Part shown: piece after piece, positions 1-7,251 of the stretch | Numbering within the stretch: the stretch's first letter is position 1 | Layout: each line of letters starts with the position of its first letter | NCBI GenBank assembly: GCA_937897005.1 | Contig: CALCOQ010000193.1 | Coordinates: forward strand, 1-9,168 | DNA: 9,168 nucleotides | Direction: 5' to 3' | Source of the DNA: an uncultured euryarchaeote | Lineage (GTDB): Archaea; Thermoplasmatota; Poseidoniia; Poseidoniales; Poseidoniaceae | Translations under genes and position numbers: made by a program | Notes under the pieces: model-generated | Database searches by the model: none | What the model was told of the DNA's origin: nothing | What the model saw: only the letters and a program-made list of their open reading frames with translations

Positions 1-2535
1 AATGGAGCCGATGATGTCTCCTTGATAGCAGCGCATTCAGTTCTTGTGGATTCATCTGCTCCGAGTGTTCTCTCTTTTGAGGTAGATACCAGCAACGGGC
101 GCAAAACAGCAGATGGATTCACCTGGGACCCGGCCTCTCCGCTGAAATTGTGGGCGACATTCTCAGAATCAGAGTCCTATTCTGATTCGATGACATTGTA
201 CTATTGGCGCCAAGGTATGGATGCCGATGGAATCTATCAATCCATGGAGGCATCAATGCCTGAACTATCCAAGGGAGAATGGACGGTTTCCTTCGATGAT
301 ATCGATGTTTCAGGGGTGCCTACCAATGGCAATGTTTCTCTGTATCTTGGTGGTAATGATTGGGCAGGACTGGAATTATCTGGCGGTGGCTCTCCTGGAC
401 TCGATTCTGATCTCGCTACCCTTGTTGTTGCTACAAACGTCGACCCCACTGTTGATGCAGACTTGATATCGTTGAATCGTGCTGGTGAATATCTCCTCCC
501 AGGTCGGAATCATTCATTCATCATGCAGATTGAAGAGCCTAATGGTTTGCATACACTTGACCTCATTGAAGTCAGATTGGTTGGTACTGAAGAGGAGGTG
601 GTAGGTGTACTGCAGATAGACCCGCGTTCTTCTTCATTCTCGACGCCTGAGAATTCTTTTGTTGAGATACATTCCTTGCAGGTCAGCGATGTTACTGAAG
701 GAGTCTACATTCTTGCTGTTGGCTTCAACGTCTCTTGGGACCTTGATCCGGATTCCCTGCCTGAATGGTCTCTTCCTGCTGTGCTGATCTATGATGATGA
801 CCTATTGAACCCATTAATCACAGTACCTAATCTTGGGCAGTTGAGGTGGCGTCTGGATTCCGGCATGCGCGCTCTTGTTGAGGTGTTGGAGGACCTGACT
901 CCTCCAAAGAGTCCGAGTGGGGTTGATGACATCTATATCGGCTTGGGAGATGAGGTCAGGGTAAGTGGCTCATTGGTACATGACAGCAGTGGTTATTCGG
1001 CTACAGACCTCCCCGATGGAATCAGTTTGACGATTGATTATGTGCACGGCTCTCAACCAAGGACTCTGACCACCGAAGTCTCCAGCGATGGAAGTTGGCA
1101 GGTCTCTTTCGTCCTCGATAATCGCCAGGTGGAGAATCCAGTTTTGGTACTCAGTTTCGCTCTGCACGGATTACCCGGTGAATCATTCGATGTCACAAAT
1201 GGTACCGCGAACATCATCATGGATAGTCACTCCCCTGTCGTCTCCTTTGAATCACTGCCTTCTTCGGTGGATAGTACTGCCCTCTATTCACAGATATTCA
1301 CCGTTTTAATTCGTGATGATGGTGGGATGTCAGATGACCCGATACTGCTCCATTGGGAATTCCGTAGACCAAACATGGGTGCAGAGTCGAGCTTGTTGAA
1401 TGCCATCCCATACAGTGTTGAGATGGAGTTGGTGGAGCAGATTGGAGACCTCTGGGAGTACAGCGTAGAAGTTGATCTCAGCAATGGGGCGATTCTTGGA
1501 CTGTTGCCCGGAGACATGTTATTCCTTTGGGTTGAGGCTTCAGATCAGGCTGGTAATTCAGTTTCGGGAGTTGGTACCATCGGTGACAAGGTATCTCCAC
1601 ATCTCAATGTCAGACAATTCATTCTAGCGATTCCTTCCATCGGCATCGCCATGGCGGATGGAAGCACTCCAAGGGGCGGCGAGGTGAAAGAAGGAGACCT
1701 TCTTGGCATCGCGGTCAGTCTCCGCAATCTCGGCACCAAGTCCGGCAATGCCCGAGTTGAATTATTCCACGCCATGGGAGAAGGAGATAGCTGGGTATCT
1801 CAGGGATTCGCTAACATTGAACTTGCAGATGGACAATTGCGAACCATCGAGCCATTCATTTTTGAGACTTATGAATCCGGATCCCAAGGGTTATTCATCA
1901 ACATCACTGGTGATTTCGATGGCTGGGATACTTCAACTTCGCCTCTCGGTTGTTCATTCGTGGGTCAGACCATCACATGCGACCTCAGTCTAGAGCAGGA
2001 CATGCCAGCGGTTCTTTCGAGGAATATCGATGATGACGGAGACATGGACCCAGTGATGATGGCATCGATATTCGTATTGATCCTGGTAGTGGTTCTTGCA
2101 GTCATCGTCATTCTCAGGAGACAGGATGGTGAGTCCGTCTACTATGAAGAAGAGGAGTGGGAGGATGTCACCGATTCAGTGGAACAATCGATGGGATATG
2201 ATGCTCCATATGCAGCAGAATCTCACAAGGTATTGCCCCCGATGCCGCCTTCGACTCCAGAACCTGCAGTGGATTCTCACAGTGCTGTTCCACCACTTCC
2301 AGATGAAGGACTTCCTGAAGGTTGGACGATGGAACAATGGAATCAATATGGTGAGCAGTGGTCGATGAACGAGGGAATTTCAGAAACTGTGGCTCAAGAA
2401 CCACAGCCTATTTCTGAGCCCCAATATGTGGTGTCTGGCGATGGATATTACTACCAATATCTGGAAGATGGAACCTATGCAAACGATGCATACATCATGG
2501 CAGAAGATGGAACTTTCACGATGTATCAGTCGTGA
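1..2535 (+). CDS. Large single-pass surface protein with Ig-like and CARDB-like repeats (5' partial)
   Basis: The reading frame is open from the first base, so the start and signal peptide lie upstream; the TTG at 22 is only an internal leucine. 844 residues are visible. Numbering from codon 1, beta-rich extracellular modules occur at about 14-154 and 405-534 (alignable to each other, both opening with a DSxxPxVxSFE-like strand), with another beta domain at about 299-400 and a CARDB-like adhesion domain at about 549-640 (LLGIAVSLRNLGTKSGNA). Two cysteines (651, 660) are the only ones in the fragment. An acidic NIDDDGDMD stretch precedes one membrane helix (685-705), which ends in RR. The cytoplasmic tail has an acidic patch (YYEEEEWED), proline-rich linkers, a Trp motif (GWTMEQWNQYGEQW) and a Tyr-rich DG-repeat end. 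The product is probably a cell-surface or adhesion protein displayed outside with its C-terminus inside. No catalytic motif was seen, and the ligand is unknown. Confidence 0.88.
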   Translation, partial: NGADDVSLIAAHSVLVDSSAPSVLSFEVDTSNGRKTADGFTWDPASPLKLWATFSESESYSDSMTLYYWRQGMDADGIYQSMEASMPELSKGEWTVSFDDIDVSGVPTNGNVSLYLGGNDWAGLELSGGGSPGLDSDLATLVVATNVDPTVDADLISLNRAGEYLLPGRNHSFIMQIEEPNGLHTLDLIEVRLVGTEEEVVGVLQIDPRSSSFSTPENSFVEIHSLQVSDVTEGVYILAVGFNVSWDLDPDSLPEWSLPAVLIYDDDLLNPLITVPNLGQLRWRLDSGMRALVEVLEDLTPPKSPSGVDDIYIGLGDEVRVSGSLVHDSSGYSATDLPDGISLTIDYVHGSQPRTLTTEVSSDGSWQVSFVLDNRQVENPVLVLSFALHGLPGESFDVTNGTANIIMDSHSPVVSFESLPSSVDSTALYSQIFTVLIRDDGGMSDDPILLHWEFRRPNMGAESSLLNAIPYSVEMELVEQIGDLWEYSVEVDLSNGAILGLLPGDMLFLWVEASDQAGNSVSGVGTIGDKVSPHLNVRQFILAIPSIGIAMADGSTPRGGEVKEGDLLGIAVSLRNLGTKSGNARVELFHAMGEGDSWVSQGFANIELADGQLRTIEPFIFETYESGSQGLFINITGDFDGWDTSTSPLGCSFVGQTITCDLSLEQDMPAVLSRNIDDDGDMDPVMMASIFVLILVVVLAVIVILRRQDGESVYYEEEEWEDVTDSVEQSMGYDAPYAAESHKVLPPMPPSTPEPAVDSHSAVPPLPDEGLPEGWTMEQWNQYGEQWSMNEGISETVAQEPQPISEPQYVVSGDGYYYQYLEDGTYANDAYIMAEDGTFTMYQS
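2053..2115 (+). other. Transmembrane helix of the surface protein
   Basis: These codons encode 21 hydrophobic residues (VMMASIFVLILVVVLAVIVI plus L). They are preceded by an acidic stretch and followed at once by two arginines and then acidic, Pro-rich sequence. The positive-inside rule puts the repeat region outside and the last ~139 residues in the cytoplasm. Confidence 0.93.
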
Positions 2536-2600
2536 AATCTCACTACTGGCGAAATGGAATGGGCGAGAAAATCGCGCGCTCTTCGCTTCAATCATCGTTA

Positions 2601-2608
2601 CATATAAA
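2601..2608 (+). promoter_or_regulatory. Putative archaeal TATA box for the small zipper gene
   Basis: The motif CATATAAA resembles archaeal TATA boxes. Using the usual 25-27 bp spacing, transcription would start near 2630, giving a leader of about 20-35 nt before the candidate start codons. This would make the small gene independently transcribed from the surface protein gene. No transcript data are available, and the BRE upstream is not distinctive. Confidence 0.45.
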
Positions 2609-2635
2609 GGTCGAATTGCAAGGTTGGCCATTTCA

Positions 2636-2651
2636 AAGAGGCTAGCCTCTT
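2636..2651. repeat. Perfect 16-bp palindrome (possible operator or RNA hairpin)
   Basis: AAGAGGCTAGCCTCTT equals its own reverse complement over all 16 bases. It lies just downstream of the predicted transcription start and touches the TTG at 2650. As RNA it could form a 6-bp stem (AAGAGG/CCTCTT) with a CTAG loop that holds the only purine-rich, ribosome-binding-like segment. As DNA it could be a dimeric repressor site. Either role is inference. Confidence 0.6.
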
Positions 2652-2658
2652 GGATGGG

Positions 2659-2850
2659 ATGGATATGCAAAGCGTAAGCAAGACGAGGGTGGATGATTCC
2701 ACCGAAGTTGAGGAATTGAAAGAACAGGTTGACGAGTTACGCAAGTTGGTTCACACCTTGCTCAACGTGATATGCGAGGAACCAGACGGTGTGCACAGTG
2801 GTGCTGCTCCAGTCCCTGCAGATGCACCGAGAATCGGCCTCTGCATGTGA
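2659..2850 (+). CDS. Small coiled-coil (leucine-zipper-like) protein, 63 aa
   Basis: No family is recognised. Starting at the ATG at 2659 (alternatives: TTG 2650, ATG 2665), residues 16-41 form an amphipathic helix with an unbroken a/d register: V17, L20, V24, L27, V31, L34, I38. Beta-branched residues fall at a and leucine at d, the pattern of parallel two-stranded coiled coils. Flanking e/g positions are mostly charged. The N-terminal 15 residues are polar and not basic enough for a bZIP DNA-binding region. The C-terminal ~20 residues are flexible (Gly/Ala/Pro) and end in GLCM. Its own TATA-like box, regular heptads and clean termination 3 bp before the rtcB stop argue for a real gene. It is probably a small oligomerisation or adaptor protein; partner unknown. 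A spurious frame is still possible. Confidence 0.62.
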   Translation: MDMQSVSKTRVDDSTEVEELKEQVDELRKLVHTLLNVICEEPDGVHSGAAPVPADAPRIGLCM

Positions 2851-2853
2851 GAA

Positions 2854-4335
2854 TCAGCCCTTGACCACAGCAAGTGGTCGCAATCTTGCAACTGGCCTTG
2901 CCAGTCCAGCTCCGGCAGTGAGTCGTATCACTTCATCAACGTCCTTGTACGCCTGAGGTGCTTCTTCACTGAGGATGTTTCTGGTTTTTGCGTGGACCGT
3001 TATACCTTTGGCTGCAAGTTCCGCCTCCAGTTCCACACCATCAACCAATTTTCTTGCTGCACTTCTAGACAATGCTCGGCCGGCGCCATGACAGCTACTT
3101 GCGAAAGCCCTGTTATCTCCTTTCTTTGGGCCAGCCATGATCCATGATGCGGTGCCCATGTCACCTGGAATCAGTACCGGCTGTCCTATCGATGAGAATT
3201 CACCAGTCATCTCAACTGCATCTCCTGACAGCGCTCGTGTCGCACCTTTGCGATGTACGCAACAGCGGCAGTTTGAACCGTGTACTCGATGGTCTTCGAT
3301 CTTGGCGATATTGTGGCAGACATCGTAGAGAAGTCTTGCCTCTCCATCTCTACCAAGATGCTTGTTGAGAACATCTCTGGCTCTTTGTGCCAGTGCAGAA
3401 CGGTTGGCAAAGGCGAAATTACCTGCAGCATTCATCGCCTCGATGTACTCTTGACCTTGTCTGGAATGGAGAGGGGCCGCTGCCAGTTGACGGTCTGGAA
3501 TTGTCCACCCCCATTTCTCACTGCTCCAATTCTCACCATCCCTGTGGTATTCTCTTTCCATCGTTTCAACATGCTCACTGCAGACCTGATGGCCAAGGCC
3601 TCTTGAACCTGAATGAATCATCATACATATCTGGCCTTCTCTCAGGCCAAATGCTCTTGCAGCTTCCACATCGTCAATTCTGTCCACCACCTGTAGTTCA
3701 AGGAAATGATTTCCACTACCCAGAGTACCTAGTGAGCGTGAACCACGTTGCATTGCACGTTCGCTGATCGACTCTCCATCGTTCTCAAGAAATCCCTCGC
3801 TTTCAATATTGGAGAGGTCATCGCTATGTCCCCATCCTAGATTGATTGCAGCACTGGCTCCATCCGCAAGGATGTCTTCCAGACCTTGGTGATTCAATTC
3901 TACACCCCCCTTGCCACTGGCACCTGCTGGAATCGCATTCGCCAAGCTCTTTGCCAATGCCTTGATGTCGGGGATGTCTGATTCGGATATCTCAAGGGTC
4001 AGTAGTCTGACTCCACAGTTGATATCGAAACCTACTCCGCCAGGAGAGATCGCTCCACCTTGTTCTCCATGATCCATTTCGGTAGCAACGACTCCTCCAA
4101 TCGGGAAACCATATCCAAAATGCCAATCTGCCATCCCCCATGCTTCTCCAACCGCTCCGGGAAGGCTTGCAGCGTTCACCAATTGACCAGGGCTGCGGTC
4201 ATCTGATTGTGTGTTCCAATGATGTTCATCAGCAACCAATCTAGCATCGACCTGCATGCTTCCATGCTTCTTGATAGAGAAAGTGAATTCATCATCCTGA
4301 TGGAGATGTTGTTTCCACTCTAGTGGCTCGCCCAT
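2854..4335 (-). CDS. rtcB: RtcB, tRNA-splicing/RNA-repair ligase
   Basis: RtcB joins RNA 2',3'-cyclic phosphate or 3'-phosphate ends to 5'-OH ends using GTP and Mn2+; in archaea it seals spliced tRNA halves. The product is 493 aa, close to the usual ~480, and contains no intein. Motifs in order are FDINCGVRLL (D104, C107), GSGNHFLEL (N209, H210), MIHSGSRGLGH (H241), CHNIAKIEDH (H341), HRKGATRA, PGDMGTASW, SCHGAGR (H416, the guanylylated histidine) and a C-terminal VVKG (K492). The spacing of C107, H210, H241, H341, H416 and K492 matches the Pyrococcus metal and GMP-binding set, so the enzyme should be active. The ATG at 4335 is preferred over that at 4341 because GGGG lies 7 nt upstream and it sits ~26 bp from the TATA-like box. 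An unusual CRCC cluster (356-359) precedes VHRKG. Confidence 0.97.
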   Translation of the reverse strand: MGEPLEWKQHLHQDDEFTFSIKKHGSMQVDARLVADEHHWNTQSDDRSPGQLVNAASLPGAVGEAWGMADWHFGYGFPIGGVVATEMDHGEQGGAISPGGVGFDINCGVRLLTLEISESDIPDIKALAKSLANAIPAGASGKGGVELNHQGLEDILADGASAAINLGWGHSDDLSNIESEGFLENDGESISERAMQRGSRSLGTLGSGNHFLELQVVDRIDDVEAARAFGLREGQICMMIHSGSRGLGHQVCSEHVETMEREYHRDGENWSSEKWGWTIPDRQLAAAPLHSRQGQEYIEAMNAAGNFAFANRSALAQRARDVLNKHLGRDGEARLLYDVCHNIAKIEDHRVHGSNCRCCVHRKGATRALSGDAVEMTGEFSSIGQPVLIPGDMGTASWIMAGPKKGDNRAFASSCHGAGRALSRSAARKLVDGVELEAELAAKGITVHAKTRNILSEEAPQAYKDVDEVIRLTAGAGLARPVARLRPLAVVKG

Positions 4336-4434
4336 GTGCATACCCCTTCAGCGGCTGGATATAAGCGCATATGTGTGGTATCGGCCGCTTCATTGAAGGG
4401 ATGAATCGTTCCGAGGTTGTTCAGGGGGGTAGGC
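4336..4434. promoter_or_regulatory. Divergent rtcB/alaS promoter region
   Basis: Less than 100 bp separates the two oppositely oriented starts. A single TATA-like box (GATATAAG on +, CTTATATC on -; 4358-4365) could serve either direction. For rtcB it predicts a start near 4335-4336, which would give a nearly leaderless message. For alaS it predicts a start near 4388 and a ~47-nt leader. A 6-bp inverted repeat AGCGGC...GCCGCT (4350-4355 and 4384-4389) brackets the box. Promoter assignment rests on motif and position only. Confidence 0.55.
4423..4429 (+). promoter_or_regulatory. Ribosome binding site deciding the alaS start
   Basis: AGGGGGG sits 5 nt before the ATG at 4435 and can pair with the archaeal 16S tail (one G-U wobble). 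It selects this ATG over the in-frame TTG at 4417, which lies upstream of the site itself. Confidence 0.65.
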
Positions 4435-7248
4435 ATGGGTCTTGCTGCAGTTGAACTTCCATTCTTCACGGACAATGGTTTCGTTCGTAAACAGTGCGTG
4501 GTCAGTGGCTTGTATTTCTGGACCCGAGATTCCACTAGAGAGACCTGTGGCGACACTGAAGTCGACGAGTATTCTTTCATTGGAAATCCGTTGATCAAAG
4601 GATTTCCCGAGAGAGGTGCAGCGTTGAAACATAGAATGAGGGAGACCTTCCTGGATTTCTTTGAACAACGTGAGCACAGAGTGGTGGGACCATACCCAGT
4701 GTTGGCACGTTGGCGAGATGACATTCACTTGACGATAGCATCAATCGCCGATTTCCAGCCCCATGTCACTAGTGGAATGGTTGAGCCTCCTGCAAACCCA
4801 TTGGTCATTTCCCAACCTTGTATCCGCTTGACCGATGTTGATGCAGTAGGACGTTCTGGGAGACATCTGACAACTTTTGAGATGATGGCTCATCATGTGT
4901 TCAATCGTCCTGATGATGGAGTCATGTACTACTGGATGAATGAATGTGTTACCTATTGTGATGCGTTACTGGTTGAAGCCTTGGGCATCGATGCTGCCGA
5001 GGTCACCTATGTCGAGAACCCTTGGTCTGGTGGCGGTAACGCTGGAGCAGCTGTCGAGGTCATGGTCGGGGGCTTGGAATTGGCTACACTCGTGTTCATG
5101 GATATGGAGGAACATCCTGATGGTGATGTTGAACTCAAAGGCTTGAATTATCGGAGAATGCCTCTGCAGGTCATCGATACCGGATATGGTCTGGAGAGAT
5201 TCTGTTGGGCTGCAGCTGGGACCCCGACCATCTATGAGGCGATATATCCAGAGAGCGTTGAGTGGTTGAAGCAGTTGGCAGGGTTCTCCAAGGTTCTGGA
5301 TGGTGTAGACCTCGATCTGGAATCAATGTTGTCTGAGGTATCGCGTTTGATGGGCATCATGAATATCGAGATAGGTTCGGATGAGAATGAATTGCGGCAG
5401 ACATTGCTTGAGCGTCTAGCTGAAAGGGGATTGTCAGTTGATGAGCAGACCCTTCGCACCGTGCTCGAACCATTGGCTCGGATATATGCGATCCCAGATC
5501 ATATGCACGCAATCTGCAATATGTTGGGAGACGGTTTGGTTCCTTCCAATTCCAATGCCGGATATCTGGCTAGGATGATGGCTCGCCGTGTTCTACGCAT
5601 GCGGGATGAACTTGGACTGGAGATTTCACTCGCTGATCTCGCATCTCACCATCTTGAATTCAATCATGATGAAGATGGAATGAAACAGACACGTGAGGGA
5701 TTGATGCACATTCTTGCACTTGAAGAGTCGAGATATTCGGAGATGCTGCGCAAGGGTGAGAACATCGTCAAGGGAATGCTCAAAGAGGTATCTTCTGATG
5801 CTGTCGAAGTGAGTGACGATATTCTATTTACTCTCAATGACACTCACGGGATGGCGCCGGCACTGGTCATTTCTGTCGCTAATGCGAATGGTTGGCCGAA
5901 ACTTGGTTTGCGTACTGGTTTTGCTGCTGAAATGGCATACCGACACGCATCCATGGCCAAGGCCGCTGCTCAGGAGGCGATACAGGAGAAGATTCTAGCA
6001 CCGAGTCTCAACCTCTCCTCGACTCGACAATTATACCATGATGATGTTTGGTTGAACAGTGTTCAAGCAACCGTCTTGCATTGTCAAGCCATGGATGAGG
6101 GGTACGCTGTGGTACTTGACCAGACATGTTTCTATCCAGAAGGTGGGGGACAGGCCTGTGACCTAGGAAGTATTGACGGCATTGACGTCGTTGATGTTCA
6201 GATCGAAGGGGAGGCCATCATACACTTCACTTCATCTCCACTGGATGCAGGTGCGACCGTCTTGCTCCAGATAGATGCAGAGCGTAGAAGGCAACTGATG
6301 GATCATCACACAGCGGTGCATATCGTTGGTGGCTCGGCGAGAAGGATGCTGGGTCCACATATTTACCAGGCTGGAGCCAACAAGACTGTGGAGGGCGCAC
6401 GTCTTGATATCACTCATCACAGTAGATTGAGCCGTTCAGATCTCGATACTATCGAGATCATGTCAAATCAGGTTCTACGCCAAGTAAATCTTGCTGAAAA
6501 AGAGGAATTAGGGCGCAGAGAGGCCGATTTGAAATATGGATTCGACCTCTATCAAGGAGGTGCTCCAAAGGCCTCGAATATCAGGATTCTGAAGATTGGT
6601 GAGCATGATATCCAAGCCTGTGGCGGTACCCATCATGATGATCCATCGCGGATAGGTTCCATCAGGTTGACGCGTTCAACTGCGGTTCAGGACGGTGTCG
6701 AACGTCTGCATATCGTTGCTGGAATGGCTGCATTGGAGTTCTCTCGCCAACAGGCACGATTGCTGAGCGATTCAAGTGGCATTTTTGGAATAGATGATGA
6801 AGACATGCCGCGAACTGCGGCCCGCTTCTTTGAGGAGTGGAAGACACAGAGGAAACGTATCGAACAATTGGAAGCGGAGAACACTCGTTTGCGGACTCAA
6901 GGAGGAGACGATGCATCGACTGAGGTGGATGGTGTGCGTTATGTCATTCTTGAGACTGATGGCGACCACAGGAAAATGGTATCCATGGTGGGTGAATTGA
7001 CCACAGACCCTTCGAACCCTACGGTGGCGGTCATCGGTAGCCGTGATAGTGGTGGTAAGTTGTTGGTGGCGATCACAGAGAACTCCATTGCCGCGGAGAG
7101 ACATGATGCAAGCGTGCTTTTGAAGGCGATTTCACATCACATCGCTGGTGGCGGAGGTGGCAGGCCAACCTTCGCTCAAGGAGGAGGTAGTCAGCCCGAT
7201 GGGATCCCAGCAGCACTTGAGCAGGCTCGAAAGGATCTTGTTGGTTGA
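4435..7248 (+). CDS. alaS: Alanyl-tRNA synthetase, archaeal type
   Basis: This class II enzyme charges tRNA-Ala with alanine and clears mischarged Ser/Gly. The product is 937 aa, normal for archaeal AlaRS. In order: an N-terminal FVRKQC...ETCGD segment (16-40); the aminoacylation core with PVLARWRDDIHLTIASIADF (88-107), QPCIRLTDVDAVGRSGRHLT (motif 2 region, 127-146), WSGGGNAG (197-204) and motif 3 DTGYGLERF (248-256); the editing domain with zinc ligands H625 and H629 (HTAVH) and C729 and H733 (CGGTH); a short coiled coil (~800-820); and the DHHA1-type C-terminal domain with GGGGGGRPTFAQGGG (about 905-919). All catalytic and editing motifs are intact. The ATG at 4435 is chosen for its ribosome site and because archaeal homologues begin shortly before FxxxNGFVRK. 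Two cysteines of the N-terminal zinc-type cluster are missing. The gene is divergent from rtcB, and its stop abuts that of the Nudix gene. Confidence 0.98.
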   Translation: MGLAAVELPFFTDNGFVRKQCVVSGLYFWTRDSTRETCGDTEVDEYSFIGNPLIKGFPERGAALKHRMRETFLDFFEQREHRVVGPYPVLARWRDDIHLTIASIADFQPHVTSGMVEPPANPLVISQPCIRLTDVDAVGRSGRHLTTFEMMAHHVFNRPDDGVMYYWMNECVTYCDALLVEALGIDAAEVTYVENPWSGGGNAGAAVEVMVGGLELATLVFMDMEEHPDGDVELKGLNYRRMPLQVIDTGYGLERFCWAAAGTPTIYEAIYPESVEWLKQLAGFSKVLDGVDLDLESMLSEVSRLMGIMNIEIGSDENELRQTLLERLAERGLSVDEQTLRTVLEPLARIYAIPDHMHAICNMLGDGLVPSNSNAGYLARMMARRVLRMRDELGLEISLADLASHHLEFNHDEDGMKQTREGLMHILALEESRYSEMLRKGENIVKGMLKEVSSDAVEVSDDILFTLNDTHGMAPALVISVANANGWPKLGLRTGFAAEMAYRHASMAKAAAQEAIQEKILAPSLNLSSTRQLYHDDVWLNSVQATVLHCQAMDEGYAVVLDQTCFYPEGGGQACDLGSIDGIDVVDVQIEGEAIIHFTSSPLDAGATVLLQIDAERRRQLMDHHTAVHIVGGSARRMLGPHIYQAGANKTVEGARLDITHHSRLSRSDLDTIEIMSNQVLRQVNLAEKEELGRREADLKYGFDLYQGGAPKASNIRILKIGEHDIQACGGTHHDDPSRIGSIRLTRSTAVQDGVERLHIVAGMAALEFSRQQARLLSDSSGIFGIDDEDMPRTAARFFEEWKTQRKRIEQLEAENTRLRTQGGDDASTEVDGVRYVILETDGDHRKMVSMVGELTTDPSNPTVAVIGSRDSGGKLLVAITENSIAAERHDASVLLKAISHHIAGGGGGRPTFAQGGGSQPDGIPAALEQARKDLVG

Positions 7249-7251
7249 TCA
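7246..7251. other. Back-to-back stop codons of alaS and the Nudix gene
   Basis: The hexamer TGATCA is TGA (stop of alaS) followed by TCA, which is the TGA stop of the Nudix gene on the other strand. There is no spacer, so any 3' UTR or terminator must lie inside the opposing coding sequence. Confidence 0.95.

Larger units (their letters stand above)
2536..2658. other. Intergenic control region ahead of the small zipper gene
   Basis: This short gap follows the stop of the surface protein gene. It holds a weak GCGA-GAAAA-TCGC stem (2563-2575) without a following T-run, so it is not a convincing terminator. Further on are a TATA-like box near 2601-2608 and a perfect palindrome at 2636-2651. The frames crossing it look like shadows, not genes. 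Confidence 0.6.

Noticed and set aside
22..24. TTG as the start of the surface protein
   Set aside because: The frame is open through the window's left edge, there is no ribosome site, and a secreted protein would need a signal peptide, which is absent here.
2563..2575. GCGA-GAAAA-TCGC stem after the surface protein gene as a terminator
   Set aside because: Only four base pairs, no T-tract follows, and archaeal termination relies mainly on T-runs.
2426..2677. 83-codon + frame bridging the surface protein end and the small gene
   Set aside because: It overlaps the conserved tail of the surface protein in another frame, and its sequence shows no domain or codon pattern of a real gene.
3387..3767. 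126-codon + strand frame opposite rtcB
   Set aside because: It lies wholly antisense to well-conserved rtcB motifs, has no recognisable domain and reads as a low-complexity shadow.
4320..4724. 134-codon - strand frame opposite the start of alaS
   Set aside because: It is antisense to the conserved AlaRS N-terminus and crosses the shared promoter region; the composition is that of a reverse shadow.
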